A model generated the notes under the pieces. It was not told the DNA's origin. It made no database searches and saw only the letters and a list, made by a program, of their open reading frames with translations. Shown here in pieces: positions 1 through 13,928 of a stretch of 64,000 nucleotides of DNA; positions within the stretch are counted from its first letter, which is position 1; each line of letters begins with the position of its first letter. The position numbers and the translations under genes were made by a program. This DNA comes from Irpex lacteus. Its lineage: Eukaryota; Basidiomycota; Agaricomycetes; Polyporales; Irpicaceae. Location: the NCBI GenBank assembly GCA_001986395.2, contig MQVO02000003.1, positions 682,001 to 746,000 on the forward strand, read 5' to 3'.

Positions 1-1087
1 ACCTGTGTTTTGGTGAGGACTTGTATATAAGAATGACATTGTATCAGCACAACTCCTCGATTTAATACACAACAAGAATGGAACGACCTACTGTGAGAAG
101 CCTGAGTATCAACTAATTTGCGACGCTTCATAAAAAGTTATAAGATAGACCCAGTAAGTAAGCACACCTCTTGCACAGGTGGAACCACCATCGCAGTGGT
201 ACTCTTCATGCCGTAACAACTGTCTCGCAATTAGTAGCTCAGTCGTCAACGGTGATTTGCAGCCACATTCGCTTTCCGTCCGATTTGCGACAGGTCTTGC
301 ACGTAGGGAGGAATATGTCCGATTGCATTAAAGTACTTTATATTCTCACAATAAAAAGCAGGGAGAGGGATTCTGTACAACGATGAGGAGAGAGATCGTA
401 TGATCAGCCAAGATCAGAGGACACAGTGGAGAGAGACGAAAGGAGACGAAAGAAGTAATATAGAACATCAAAAACCGGACGTTGGGGAAGCGGCAGGACG
501 AAGTGCGCGAAGGGTTAGAATGCTGCGGAGGGATGCGGGGTGCGTAGGAGCGGTTGTCGTGGAGGATGAACTGGACGATTGCATTGCGTGCGTGGGTAGA
601 CGGGATAGGTGACTGGTCGGAAACGAACGATGAGAATCCAAACAAGCCAGTGAATGAGAGAATGAGAATTGAACACGCAACGTAGCGAAGGAGGGTAGAG
701 AGAATTCAAGGAGAGAATGTGTGTGATGTCGAAGCTAGTCGAGAAATCGCAGTCCATACGGACGATGCAGACGTCCGATTGTTTTTGTCGCTCCATCATG
801 AGCTTCGACCAGCTCCGAGATCACCACGTCGGACCACCTATCGTATATCTCGTTTCCCGTATATGGTCCAGCGAAACTCCACGCGCGACGTATACATATA
901 TCCTCCTCCGAGAGCATAGCACGACCCGACCCATATCGGCCGAACCGACCGCGCCCATGAAGATAAAGACGAGAAAAAGGGGAAGACACAAGGGACTGTG
1001 CGCAATATAATAGATAGCAGAGAAGAAGGGAGAGACAAATAAGACAGACGGAGGGTACTGACATCGTACAGCATCCGTTTAGCCCAC
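1..1087. other. No gene recognised
   Basis: Short open frames occur on both strands but none has a family motif, a credible ATG or splice-linked continuation. The right-hand end is the 3' flank of the PP1 gene. An upstream gene could lie outside the window. Confidence 0.5.
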
Positions 1088-2626
<1,539 letters not shown>

Positions 2627-4022
2627 GTCTACGTCTCCTCGCTGGGTGTCGTGAAGGGCTTGGGTGGACTCGGGTGGTCGTGCGGGTCGTCAAAAATAAT
2701 ACAAACAGTGGACGGGCTCTCTGTGGCAGAAACTGGATGGAGAGGAGGAGAGGGTCGTGAGGGGGAGCGTTGTGAAAGACGGGGCTACGACTGTACGAAC
2801 ACTGGCTCTTTTGCGGCGGCGACCTTGAAGAGGAATGAGTCGGGCGTCGGTGGTCAGCCGGCTGCCAACGCCTGGATGAGTAGGAAAAGTGCAAGGTTGA
2901 GGAAGAGAGTAAGCGGTGGGCTGCAGTGATAACCAGCGTTTGATGAGCCCGACGCGGGTGACCGTGCGATACGCTGCGGCGGAGTCTGAAGGTTGCTGTC
3001 ACACTTCGAGTAAGAGCTGGGCTTTGGAGGGCTCAAAAAATACCATTCAAGTCGGCGACGACTCCCACAGCTTTGTATACAATTTATATGCGCTCAAATC
3101 TAGGGCACAAAGCACGAGAAGGCCCCTTGAACTGAGGAAACAGCCAGAGGACAGTGACAGTCCGTCACACACCTGCCATATAAGGGACCTCTCCTCGCGC
3201 ATTCCTCCTCAAAGCCTAGACCCGGCCGACAGACCACAGCTCTCCTTGTCCTCCTCAGTTTTGTGTTTGAAGGCTGACTCTGCGATGCACGCAGAAAACA
3301 ATTGAACCTGGAAACTGGTGTCCTTCTTCACAAGGGGCCAGACCACGTCTCACCGTGCCTCACTGTGTGCAACCCAAATACTGCTACAGCTGTAGTCGAC
3401 TCAACTGAGAGATGATGGACAAAAGTCACGCCGTATTTGAAAGATGCAAACTGGAAACATACGCAGCTATCGATGGCGACGGATGATGACTACTGCCACC
3501 TGCCAATACGGTCGAAACGTTGTGGTTTTGCGTGGTAGTCGTTCTTTCGCATTGCTCAAAGCAGACGTAAACTTCCGAGTGCGACTACAATACTAGGAAC
3601 ACAGGTACAGATGAACAGGCGATCGTCCTTGGCCACAGATAACGCAAGAAAAATGGTGCACGAAAGACCACATTGGCCCTGCATACAGTAGAGGGACGTC
3701 GACGTCGACGTACGCGAATTATCAGAAAGGGAGGACTGAGGTACTAAGATAGTGCAGAGTGGAGCACTGAGAACAAGAAGTAGTCCGCGTGAATGAATGT
3801 ATTCAGATACACATAATTGAACCTAGAACGTGGATGCTAATGAATAGAGTACGTGCAGAAAACAGGGGGTGGGGGGTCCATGAATCGTAAATCGTAAATC
3901 GTACGAGGGGAACAACGAATGGTATGCAAGAGAGGTATCATCCAGCACGTCATCCGAATGACAGGGGCAGACAGGACTGAGGGGGAGGGTAAAGTGATAA
4001 AGTTTTAGGTGCACCCATCCCA
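2627..4022. other. Intergenic: PP1 promoter side and 3' flank of the PH-domain gene
   Basis: About 1.4 kb without a supported gene. Open frames opposite the PP1 5' end and around 2,900-3,300 are compositional. Around 3,886-3,903 the heptamer AATCGTA is repeated. I see no motif worth naming. Confidence 0.5.
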
Positions 4023-7000
4023 TCATGACGGCCGTGCAGGGGAGGCAGAGCTTGTAGAAGCACCGCTGGTATTGGCACCGCTCTGGGCCGTCGTGTCGAC
4101 TGGTCGACGAGGCCTCCTCCTTCTCCGTCTACATCATGACGAAAGTCAAGTTAGTGCCCAGACACGATCTTCATTGCGAAGCAGTTTAACTCACCGAGGG
4201 AACATCGGACCTTTAGGCATAGGCCTCTCGTCCAGATCCAACGCGATATTAGTCGCCGCCTGTATGCCCTATTAACGTTCCGATAAGACATGAATCAATC
4301 ACATCACTCCTCATTAAGTGCAATATGAAAAGGAACCCACCTCGATCCAGTCAATAACAGCAGGCACGTCCCTCGCCTGCAACAAAAACTGCTCTCCCTC
4401 CATCCTCACCCTAATCACATTCTTCCTCTTCAAATAATCGCTCGCGAGGCCACTCTCTGCGTTCTGCATCGAATACTGCCGGATGAGGTCTTTCCGATCG
4501 GGTTCTTGTTCTAGAGTGACAGTATGCGTCGAGAGGTGGCTGAAGTGGGATGTAGCGGGCGGTAGGGGGGATGATGGGGCGGAATCGCTGGAAGAGGCGG
4601 ACGTTGGCGCGAGACTCGAGTTTCGTCTGTTACTGTTCATCGACCGTGAGCTGCTTAGCTCTGAAGAGGAGGTTATATGACTGGGAGGTCGCGCAGAGTC
4701 CATAGATCGCCTTGCAGGAGTCGCAGCACCCGACCGAGCGCCGTCTTCGCGTGGAATGTCGATACTCAGGCGCGACCTCGAAGATTGCGCACTACCCCCA
4801 AGTCGGTCCATCGACCTCTCCCGATGATGCCGTTTCGGATTCAGCAAGCTCGCCGCCAACGACAACTTCGACCTTGACGACGGTATCGAACTTATATTCG
4901 ATTGCAGCGGCGGACTCGACGACTCTCCATTCCCACCACCCCTCCCACTCTCCACCTGCACAGTCGGCCCCGCAAGGTCAATCTTCGGCGTCCGCTCCCC
5001 CACCTCCCCCACCCGTCCCGCTGCCCTCCTCTCCGACTCCCTAATCGCACTAACCCTAATAGCCCCCGCAGTCCCCACACTCCCCGGATCCACACTCGTC
5101 TTATCCCCCACACCCACCGTCCTCTCCCACCAATCCCCCACCACCCCCGCATGCACCTTATACACCTTAAACGCCGTCCCCTCCAACACACACAGCGCCC
5201 TCTTCCACTTCCGATCCCTCGACTGCACACCCGGCGCGTCAAACTCCATCTTGCGCGGCATGATCGCTGCGAGGTAGATCTGGTTCGTGTAGGGCGGGAG
5301 CTTCTCCTTGCCTTCTTCCTCGCGCGGGACGATCGGCGCGGACTGCTTGAACGGGCTGAACTCCGGATAGGGCGGGGGATCCGTCGCGTTCGTGAACATC
5401 GGCAAGGAGCGCTGCCGACGGATGGTCGGCGGCGGCTCGCGGCTTGCAGTGCCACTCGTAGACGGGCCCGCGTCGTCCGTGGGTGTATCTCGCGTCGTAG
5501 CGAGGCTATAATCCGGTGCGTTGTTCGTCATTCGAGGCGTAGATTCCTTCTTGGCGTGCTGCTCCTTCTCCTTCGTCGTGTCCTTCCATGCGCCGAGTGT
5601 AAGTAGATCGCTCATGCTCTTGGACGCGTGGTGTGTGAGGCCAGGGCGGGGAGAGGAACTCGGCATGGGGACCGTCCGAGGGGCCACAAAGTCATTGAAG
5701 TCGACCGGGCGCGGAGTACGACTCGGGTCCTTCTGCACGCCGGACCCGCCTTGCTGTTGCTCAGAAGGTGTCTGCGAAGACTGCGAAGATTGTGTCTGAG
5801 ACTGAGACTGCCACTCAGTCTTCAGATTGAAGTAGTCCATCGGGGACGCAGGCGTCCTCTCGGTCGTGGGCACCTTGGGCGTTTGCACATTCAAGCTTGA
5901 AGGCCCCGCCATCGGCTCGACAGGTGTAAAATAGACTGTTCCGCGGTTCCCTGTAGAAGGCGAACCAGGGCCCGTCTGTCTTATACTTCCAACGCGCTCT
6001 TCAAAGTCGAGTGCAAACGGCGAGGTCGCGCTGATCGTCGGCAATTCCTCAGGTTCTCGCCGAGAGCGCGATATCGAGGGCGGCAGAGGCGCCCGCATGC
6101 GAGGGGTCGTGGCCATTGGCACCTCTATGTCCATACTCGACGGACTCGGCTCGTCGTCGCTGGCATCGTCGTTGACATTCTCGCTATCCTCGTCTTCCTC
6201 GTCCAAATCTTCCATCTCATCTAGTCCTGCGTTCTCGTGGTCAGCCGAGATGACATCCATATCACTCGGCCCGCGATGCGGAAGAGCAGGCATGCTTCGA
6301 AGCCGTGTATGACTCGATTGTGACGCACTAGAGGGAGGTTGGGGAGGTGTGGGCGGAGGGAGAGTTGGGAGGTTGAGGATTGGCATGGGAGGCGGTCGGG
6401 AGACGATGGACGGGGTTAATCGAGCGCTGCCTTGTGCGTTGAAGCGAGCCATCATGGGTGGTGGAAGTGATGCGAGACGGGGATGCAGTGCGCGTGGTGT
6501 GGGCTCTCCCGGTGTCGCAGGTGAAGTGACCATCGTTTCTGACAGCTCTGCAGAGGATGATTGAGAAAGGGACGGTGCCAGGGAAGGGGCCTGCAGCCTG
6601 CGCGACGGCAGAGACTGTGTCTGTCGCACTTGCGGTGAGTTTAGTAATGACGGCTGAGGTGTTGTCTGTTCGTTGGACTTTAGGGGCGATGTATCCACGG
6701 TACTAGAGCCGGACGCAGATTGCACGTCTGATCCGGTGGGGTTGGTCTGTTTGCATTGTTCGCAGTCTCCGTTCACGCAGCAAGGGGCGTCCTGGAAAAT
6801 CTTCACCATCGTTTCAGCACACATTACACAATTTTCAGAGAAAGTAGCAACTCACCGTCGAGGCACTGTCGCTGACACTCGTGGGTACGCTCTGGGCTGA
6901 ATGAGATTGTTGCAAATACGGTTTCAGAGGTGTGTTGGATGCGCCTTGTCGCGGAGAGGCACCGCCCGGTATTAGTGAGAGTGGCACCGGTGAACTCGAC

Positions 7001-7581
7001 AATGGCGGCAAACCGTCTACCGCTTTCGTCGCTGGTTCAGGTATTGGCGGCAAGCCACTTGCCATCGGCCGACGCGACATGCCCTCCGCCCCGGGTACTA
7101 GAACCGGAGGATGTGCAGAGCTCAAAAGAGGCTTTGAAGCGAACTCGACATGTCTTTGGTGTATTTGCGAAGATGAGGCAGGGGAACTAGATTCCGTGTG
7201 GGACACGTCCGAGCGATCTTCACTGTCCATGCCCATCGAAGAACTGATGTGCATCCCGAGGGTCGGCTGAGACATATTGAACGCCTTCTGCCCTAGCTGA
7301 ACAGCATGGTCAGTTCGTGGAAAGATGGAGGCGTTCATGTCGTCGTTCATCTGGGGCATGGCGCGTCTCCGTCCGAAAGAGAGCTTCTTGAAAAACATGC
7401 TCGTATTCCTCTGGAGAGCGCATTGACGTTCGAATCACTCTGCACCATGAACGAGGTCGATGAGACGTACCAGTGTAGCCAGGAACTGACTCCTTTGCTT
7501 CGCGTCCATGCCTGCCATGGGATCCCGACTGTCGAGGTTGCTGCCGCGGGGCGCAGAGATGGTGGTGGAGACGGTGGACAT
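4023..7581 (-). CDS. Large PH-domain protein, Ser/Pro-rich
   Basis: Five exons (7581-7471, 7410-6856, 6791-4341, 4259-4195, 4128-4023) encode about 1,095 residues. The first half is low complexity, rich in Ser, Pro and Thr, with an acidic run of Asp and Glu. From about residue 720 there is a PH-like fold: a stretch around IYLAAIMPRKMEF and KWKRALCVLEGTAFKVYK, then a Ser-rich insert of roughly 200 residues, then the closing strands and helix around VIRVRMEGEQFLLQARD and VPAVIDWIEAATNIALDLDE. The protein ends in a polybasic run of arginines after MFPR. PH domains usually bind phosphoinositides or partner proteins at the cell cortex, so a membrane-scaffold role is inferred. The ATG at 7581 is the first that joins in frame through the 60-nt intron to RNTSMFFKKLSFGRRR. 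A frame just upstream (7690-7582) reads like protein but has no ATG and is in another phase. Confidence 0.8.
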
Positions 7582-9462
7582 GGTGCTCGCGTGAGAAGGA
7601 CTCTGCGAGCAGTCCGAGAGAGAGGTCCTTGTATGTTGAGTAGGAATTCTGATACGAAGGAGGCTGTCCGGGGCTGATAGGGCTGACCAAAGCGTCGAGG
7701 ACTAATGAGCCTTCGGTAACGTGATTAACGCAGTGGGTGTGATTGGTCGACGGGGTTATCTTTGTAGGCGTCGACGAGGAGATGGTGGTGGTCGTTGTTG
7801 ACGATGTGAAGACGAGAAAGGTTGGTTAGGTTGGATGTCGGATGAGATGCAAAGAGTAAGGCAAAAATTGGGATCAGAGGGATTGGCTGAGACTGGGACG
7901 GGCGTTGGAGCGTTCGAGGCGGCAAACAGTCGGCTTCCTTAGGCTTGCTCCCACCAGCCTGGAATACCGCACACTCGATGATGCAAGTTCCGCCCTCCTG
8001 CGATTTACTTACAGCACGGCTATTTCTGGAACCTCTCCTACTCTACACATGCACGTATATACAAGCCCCACTGCCCACGAGTCGTACCTCGTTAGAAGTG
8101 CGGTATCTCGCGTTTGTCGAGAAAACACGCCCCCGCCCGGAGTGACCTGGGGAAGAAGCGCCTGTGCTCGTCATGTCCTCGGTATCTTGATTGCGATCTC
8201 AGCCTCTCACTCGCTCTGTCGCCCACGAAAGCCGAAATTTGAATGTTCTCATGTTCTTGTCAGCTGCGGTGTCTACACGAGCCACGCTAGGCCACACGCA
8301 AATAATCCCAGCTCCTGCGCAGTTATTGGGTTCCACAACAAGACGCCTTTTCCAACATACGTGAGATCCCGTCAGCCGCCGTATGTCATCTTGACTTTCG
8401 ATCAACTCTCCTTATCGCGATCCCGTCCTCGACGCGGAGTACGCTGAAGTAAGTACAGAATATTCACAAGCTCAGGCCAGCTGCAGGCTGACAAAAGCAC
8501 TAGCGAAAGCCTACGCTACAGAGCACAGAATTCTCTCAACCACCACTAACTTTCCGATAGGGTACCCATCTCACCTGGGCCAACAAAGCCCGAACCCCGT
8601 CTGTTAACGTTCAGGCAAGAACTTTGTCTTACGCCGCACTAGTACTAGATGTCCACAGACCTATTCTTAGTAGCCCTCTATCACCATCCCGTCCATTTCC
8701 GACCCGCGTTCTCGGAGCGGTGGCCACCATAGGAGACCAAAAGCGCCGTCAAACTGAACTGAGCATGACACGCATCTTACGACTACGAGCGATTCCGACG
8801 CGCCTGAACTTCCGCATCGTCTGGGCTCCGGAGAAGAGCTGCAAGTAGCTTCCATACCTATTACCTACCGCAGTGAATTGAATGAATCGAGTGAATTTTT
8901 TGAGTCTGTGACCTGGGTCTGATCGCTCCGTTATCTATCGAGTACTGTAGCTGCTTCGGCCGTCCATTATCTCATCGGCTTCTAAATTCCTGATCATTTC
9001 TTCGTCGCATGAAGTCCTCAGATCTTACAGATGCACCGATGTAAAACTTCTCCGAGTCCATACGACTAGATCTGAGCACCATAAGTTGAGATTCATATGT
9101 CGCAGCACGTACGTCCAGACCGGTACTTGCGCTGGGGCACCCGGCTGACAAACTGGCGGTCGCACAGTGGCCACAGCCCAACCCGGCAAAGTAGGCCTTC
9201 GTGGCGTCAAGATTACGGTTGCGGATCACTTGAGAGGTTGGAGAGGGCATTATAACGTCCACTGTGCACATATACCCTGGTATTGATATGAACAAGGAGT
9301 CCAAACTCTATTCCGAGGTACGAGGTTTATTAGAGGCTGGTCACGAGCCTAGTCCAAACAGCGAACGAGTCCAATTAATCCTCGATTGTATAATACAAAC
9401 TTTCCTCCCCGAAACAGAGTAACGAATACAGGAGTACGCCAATAGAGTTGAATGGCCCAATT
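7582..9462. other. Intergenic, no gene recognised
   Basis: About 1.9 kb that includes the promoter side of the PH-domain gene and the 3' flank of SDH5. The longest plus-strand frame (7905-8447) lacks motifs and splice-linked continuation. The minus frame near 8,972-9,304 also shows no family feature. Confidence 0.45.
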
Positions 9463-10019
9463 CTATGAGAGGTCTGGCATACGGCGCACGACCCTACCTT
9501 CATTCTTGACATGCACACGCAGCTTGTCCAAAAGCTTCGAATTTGCCCACCGCTCAGGAGGCGTCCTCTTCTCCGTCGCCCAATAATAGATATCCCAGTC
9601 CGGCTCGTCCATAAGCTACACCGCCGCATCCATCCACATCAGCTTACGTTCACCGACGACCGACTCTCAAAGAAAGAAACAACACGCACCCGATCAAACT
9701 CCTTCAACTCCGCCTCACTCATAACCTTCAACTGCTCCTTCGCAAACGTACTCAAAAGCAAATCGCTCTCCAACGTCCCGCGCTTCCTCGACTGATACAC
9801 CAGCCTCGCGCGCAGCGTCTCCACCGTCTCGCCGACGCGCGGGAGGGGCTCCGGGGGCGGTACGTCCGTGGGCGTTGCGGTGGATGCGAGGTGTTCTGGC
9901 GTGTGCGGGAGGGGCCAGGGGTCTTTGTGACGCGGGATCGTTGTGGTGAGGAGGCGCGTGCGCGAGAAGGAGGGTGGCCGAGGGAGAGCACGTGCGAGGC
10001 GTGCCACTGTAAAGCTCAT
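9463..10019 (-). CDS. SDH5: Succinate dehydrogenase assembly factor 2, mitochondrial (SDHAF2/Sdh5)
   Basis: Sdh5 acts in the mitochondrial matrix and promotes covalent attachment of FAD to the flavoprotein subunit of succinate dehydrogenase. Two exons (10019-9690 and 9615-9463) give 160 residues, a normal length. The N-terminus ([18 protein letters not shown]...) is basic and hydroxylated, with no acidic residue in its first 30 or so positions, as expected of a mitochondrial presequence. The family core follows: [19 protein letters not shown], the helix with [17 protein letters not shown], and across the intron [17 protein letters not shown] and PPERW. The C-terminus ends [10 protein letters not shown]. 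The intron is 74 nt and keeps phase 0. The ATG at 10019 gives a good presequence, and no better start is visible. The gene is divergent from paralogue A, with about 0.5 kb between the starts. Confidence 0.95.
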
Positions 10020-10555
10020 GTTTTGGTTTGCGTGTTGTCTTGAGGGAGTGATAATTAGGAGACTTTGGTAGAAACGGTCGTGAGCGTTGGTGAACTCGTT
10101 ATTGGTGGCGAGCAAAGCGGGGAAGCGCTCGTTGCTCGATCGGCGTTAGCCCGGCCGTCCCATAAGAGGCAAAGTAGAAACCGAGCGCTAATTGTCCTCT
10201 TTTATTCTTCAACTTCAACCAGGTGGTATGCCATCCAGCGATACAAAAAAACTTAGATCGATAATGATATGGCTAGCAACAACTGTGCTATAGCCCTCTT
10301 GTTATTGCTGAGTGTCAGTAAGTCGTATCCCCCCTGTGGTAGTGACCTACGCTTTTCATTTGTGTGTGGCGTTACAGTTATGCCTTCCTTTTGTTACACG
10401 TGGATACGAGATCGTCCTCAGCCCAGGAGTGTGGCGAGGTATGAGTGGTATGTTCATTTAGTATAAGTATAGGCTGTATGTCTAGAGTGCTTTCACCATC
10501 ACACCACATATCTTCCACTACATCTTCCTTTACGTTTTCCTTCTCCTCTGCTGCA
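10020..10555. other. Divergent promoter region between SDH5 and paralogue A
   Basis: No coding feature is supported. It holds the conserved GAGTGTGGCG motif and a TATA-like TATAAG ahead of paralogue A, listed separately. Confidence 0.5.
10424..10436 (+). promoter_or_regulatory. Conserved upstream motif of paralogue A
   Basis: The sequence CAGGAGTGTGGCG lies 120 bp before the ATG of paralogue A. The same 13 bases occur 127 bp before paralogue C, and the 10-base core GAGTGTGGCG 128 bp before B. A TATAAG follows at 10462-10467. Same sequence, strand and spacing before three genes suggests a regulatory element; this is inference. Confidence 0.5.
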
Positions 10556-11876
10556 ATGCCTCTACACGAAAGGTGGTCCAAGTTCTGCGACAGCTTGCTA
10601 GACGAGGAACACGCCTCCTCGCGTATACCTCTACCTGGAGAGTATATCGTCGTGGAGATGCACCCGTGGTCGCTTCTGTGGAACTTGAACGGTTCTGACG
10701 TCCCCTCGAAGTTGAAAGAAGAGCTGCTTAACTATCCTTTCAGGAAGTACTGCGCTGTTGTATACAAGGTTCGAACCTTCCCCTAATACCTCACTGTAAT
10801 ACTTGCTCATCTGAACTGATCACACAGTACCTCGACACGATATCCCCAAGCGAAGCCATCTCCCAGACATGTCTCCTACTAGTCCTCTGCAGCTCCAACG
10901 ACACAATGATCGACCAAGCTCCTTCGCCACAGAACTGCGAGTGGATCGTCGTACCCGCACGCTTGTTCACGCACGACAAGATGACCTTCCGGGAAGACGT
11001 GGTGAAGCCCAGTCGGATATCACCTGAGGCGTTGGATGAGATCTATGGTAAGGCTGTGGCTTCGAAGAGTGAAGGCCATGGTGGCGTTGTGCTGTGTAAG
11101 GGCGGACTTGGTGTTCAGGGAGAGTTCAAGAAGACTTGGACTGCAGGTGATTATCAGACATCCTGTTTGCCCTCAATGAGCGTTTGCTGAGCGTTCAATA
11201 CGCTTGGTGTAACCAGATGCCGATTCAAGTAGTGACTCTGACTCGGATGACGCCGATGCATGGGACCAGGCCGACAAAGCTTCTCTCGACCATAACCGCC
11301 ACTGGCTCCTCTGGCCGCATCTAACCTTCGACCTAGAGGCACGCCAGACAGTCTGCAACGGCCGTCACCTCCTCACCGAACAGAGCACTATCCTTCGGTA
11401 TGTTCCCCTCCCACTTGCTAGCTCGCGGTGGCTAACGAGATAGCACTGAAACAGGACACTCGACGACCACTGGATCAAAGTGCCACAACTCACGGGCGTC
11501 GTAGCGAGGGCTGTGGCACGGGACCACTCGCAACCTGGGCTGTCTATAGAGGGTATACGGTATCGACACCATTACATGCATGAGAAGGAGTCGCATATTG
11601 TTGTTATCTCGTCGGATCGTATGGAGTCGAGGTCGTACACCGCGCTCTTTGTACCTGGTGAGCCCATCCGTTGAGCTCTTTGTGCGATTCCCCGTTAATC
11701 ATATAATTTGGGCTATACTAGATTATACGATGACCTCTTCGCGAAAGCTGCACGCATTCATTCGGTCCTTGTCCTCTGGGCATCGGCCACATTTCAAGAA
11801 GAATAAGGGTATCGTGGACTTTATCGAGCATTTTACTGGCTTTGAGGAGTATCGTGGGCCTCTGGTAGGACTCTGA
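10556..11876 (+). CDS. Tandem paralogue A, unknown family
   Basis: I do not recognise this family. Five exons (10556-10768, 10828-11146, 11217-11397, 11455-11657, 11722-11876) encode 356 residues. Landmarks shared with B and C are an N-terminal EEHASS...PLPGEYIVVE block, RKYCAVVYK at the end of exon 1, CLLLVLCSS, EWIVVPARL, a Cys-containing segment, an acidic Asp/Ser linker at the start of exon 3, LLWPHLTFDLEARQTV, an ILR splice junction, RYRHHYMHEKESHIVVISSDRMESRSYT, and a basic C-terminal part. There is no signal peptide or obvious membrane helix, so it is probably intracellular. Intron phases are 0, 1, 2, 1. It is the first of four genes in direct tandem. Function cannot be inferred from sequence; the alternating conserved blocks and low-complexity linker suggest at least two globular parts. 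Confidence 0.8.
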
Positions 11877-12617
11877 TGGACATCGGTAGTGTACTTATGT
11901 TTGGACTTTGGACTTGTGCACATGGACTCGAGTCGTAGCTGTTATACGGACTCCTTACTTACAATACTTACTTGGTATTCGATCAGTAGTTCATTATATA
12001 GTCGTGTAATGATCGTGAGTCTCTGTCCACTGAAGACTGGCCATGGCCACAGACATAATTCGAATTCACAGTACTATCCAATCTCACTCATCCCTTTGAA
12101 TAAACTTGAAGTTCAATAAACACCAGCATTCTTGCACACGTAAACACCCTTTCGTAATCAACATCGCTCCCTGAAAGGCAAGTATGGTGGAAGTCAGTGA
12201 GCGCTAATGATCTTGTCTCCTGCCTCTATCTACGCAACTGCACAGCATTAAATGCACTGTCCACAGGATTCAAGGAAGAATGAAGGTGGCTTAGTAGCGG
12301 TGAGGTTTACAAGGTAACACATACGCTACAACCTGTGTCACTGTGCTGCCAGCTGGTAAGTGGCGCTACTGAGTGAAACCGGGCGATACTGCTCCCAGTG
12401 GCCACTTGTGCGCGGCGTTGCAGGCTCTATGGTCGATGTTTTGCTACGCTTGAGTACTAGGCTATTGCATCGCACTTTATGAGTGTGGCGTTAGCTTCAG
12501 CTACCGTTGGGCGAGACACAAAGGTACTGTGTATCAACTCTGCTCCGCATATACCTCAATTTACCACCTCACTCTCCTCACACCAGCGACGGCACTCCCT
12601 CCGTGTCCACTTATACC
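11877..12617. other. Intergenic between paralogues A and B
   Basis: No gene seen. It contains the conserved GAGTGTGGCG motif ahead of B. No clear TATA box is visible before B. Confidence 0.5.
12481..12490 (+). promoter_or_regulatory. Conserved upstream motif of paralogue B
   Basis: The decamer GAGTGTGGCG begins this line of sequence, 128 bp before the ATG of paralogue B, matching the element before A and C in strand and spacing. The three bases before the core differ from A and C. Confidence 0.45.
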
Positions 12618-13928
12618 ATGGTTGGCACAGGAATTGCTGACAAGTGGAACAAACATTTCTACGACATGATGGACGAGGAACATGCGTCTTCAACTGTACC
12701 TCTCCCAGGGGAGTATATCATCGTGGAACGCAATTACTATATACTGGGCGACAGACTACGGAAAGACCCTGAAATACGGGAGGAACTTAAAGCAGAGCTC
12801 ACCAGCGAGCCTCATAAGAAGTACTGCGCAGTTGTATATAAGGTGCGTTAGGATCATACAGTCTTGTCGATCGACTCATTGAGTATACGTTCACAGTTCC
12901 TAGAGACTCTGAACGACAGGGACCGCACGTGGCATGCTTGTCTCATGCTCATTCTGTGTGATCCTGGGAATAAAGCAGACCGGTTCATACCCAAAGACTT
13001 GTTCGGCCAAGGAAGCTCTTGGCTCAGTGAATCCAAATGGATTGCCGTCCCGGCTTGTCTACGGACCCGGAGAGACAAAATGGCCGGGAAGACCGGTCGA
13101 ATGTCACCAGGCGCGCTTGAAGAGCTTTTCAGAAGATCTATATCTCCCTCTGCATGCCCCTGCAAAGGTGGCAAGACTATATGCGAATTCAAAGGCGATC
13201 CCGAGATAAGCAAATACGGAGATATATCAGAGAAAGGTAAAGTTCCCTTACTTTCTTGGGTTCATATCTCTCGGCTGACTCTCTACCCCTGACGATACAT
13301 AGATGAGACTGGCTTCAATCTGAGTACAGACTCTGAACCTAATAAAGAATCCGACAAGCATCGCTTTAGGCTCCTATGGCCACAATTGAGCTTTGACCTG
13401 AACGCTGAACAGACGGTGGACAGTGGCAAAGACTTCCTCGAGAAACAGAGTTCTATCCTGAGGCGAGGCTTATACTCAGTCGAACGTGCAATGCACTACT
13501 TACGAACTGCATCTACCAGAACATTCGATAGATGCAACGTCAATATTGCGCCATGCATCAGCGGATTCCTCGCACATTCGCAGCCAGACATATCTTGGCA
13601 AAAACCAGACAAGCTGTCGATAGAGTACATGAGATATTTGCGCCACTATATAAAGGACGGAGAGATGCACCTCATCGTCATCTCTTCGGAACGGCTGGAG
13701 AATCGACCGTACACCGTTTACTTCATACGTAGTGAGACAGTTACGCTACGTCCAATATTTCTTCGGCTAACGGGTAGCGCACTTATGGATTTCAACCCAC
13801 CCTCCTCCAAGCCGTCCTTGCGTACTATCCTTCATTTCCTGTCGTCTCCGCTTCTAACGTCTGTCGAGAAAGAGGGGGGGATTAAGTGTCTCTCTGATTT
13901 CATGGGGCGGCAGGCTGCTTGCTTGTAG
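12618..13928 (+). CDS. Tandem paralogue B, unknown family, showing splice-site erosion
   Basis: Same family as A and C: EEHASSTVPLPGEYIIVE, KKYCAVVYK, CLMLILCD, KWIAVPACL, a Cys-rich SPSACPCKGGKTIC segment, LLWPQLSFDLNAEQTV, and MHLIVISSERLENRPYTV. Clear exons are 12618-12842, 12897-13236 and 13303-13462, followed by 13520 onward. The third intron (13463-13519, 57 nt) has a GC donor (AG|GCGAGG) and is in frame with no stop, so it may be spliced or translated. The position of the fourth intron of A and C (GTGAGA at 13732, AG at 13777) no longer preserves frame when removed; reading through it gives an open frame to the stop at 13926-13928 and restores similarity (DFNPPSSKPSLRT). The gene therefore looks younger in structure, or decaying. 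Function unknown. Confidence 0.7.

Noticed and set aside
4892..5606. Long Arg/Pro-rich open frames on both strands inside the PH-domain gene
   Set aside because: They arise from the high GC content of the Ser/Pro-rich coding sequence in other frames; composition is not protein-like.
7582..7690. N-terminal extension of the PH-domain protein (SPISPGQPPSYQNS...)
   Set aside because: Reads like protein but begins without ATG and is out of phase with the first supported exon; no splice pair joins them.
7905..8447. 180-codon plus-strand frame
   Set aside because: No ATG-based start, no family motif and no adjoining exon.
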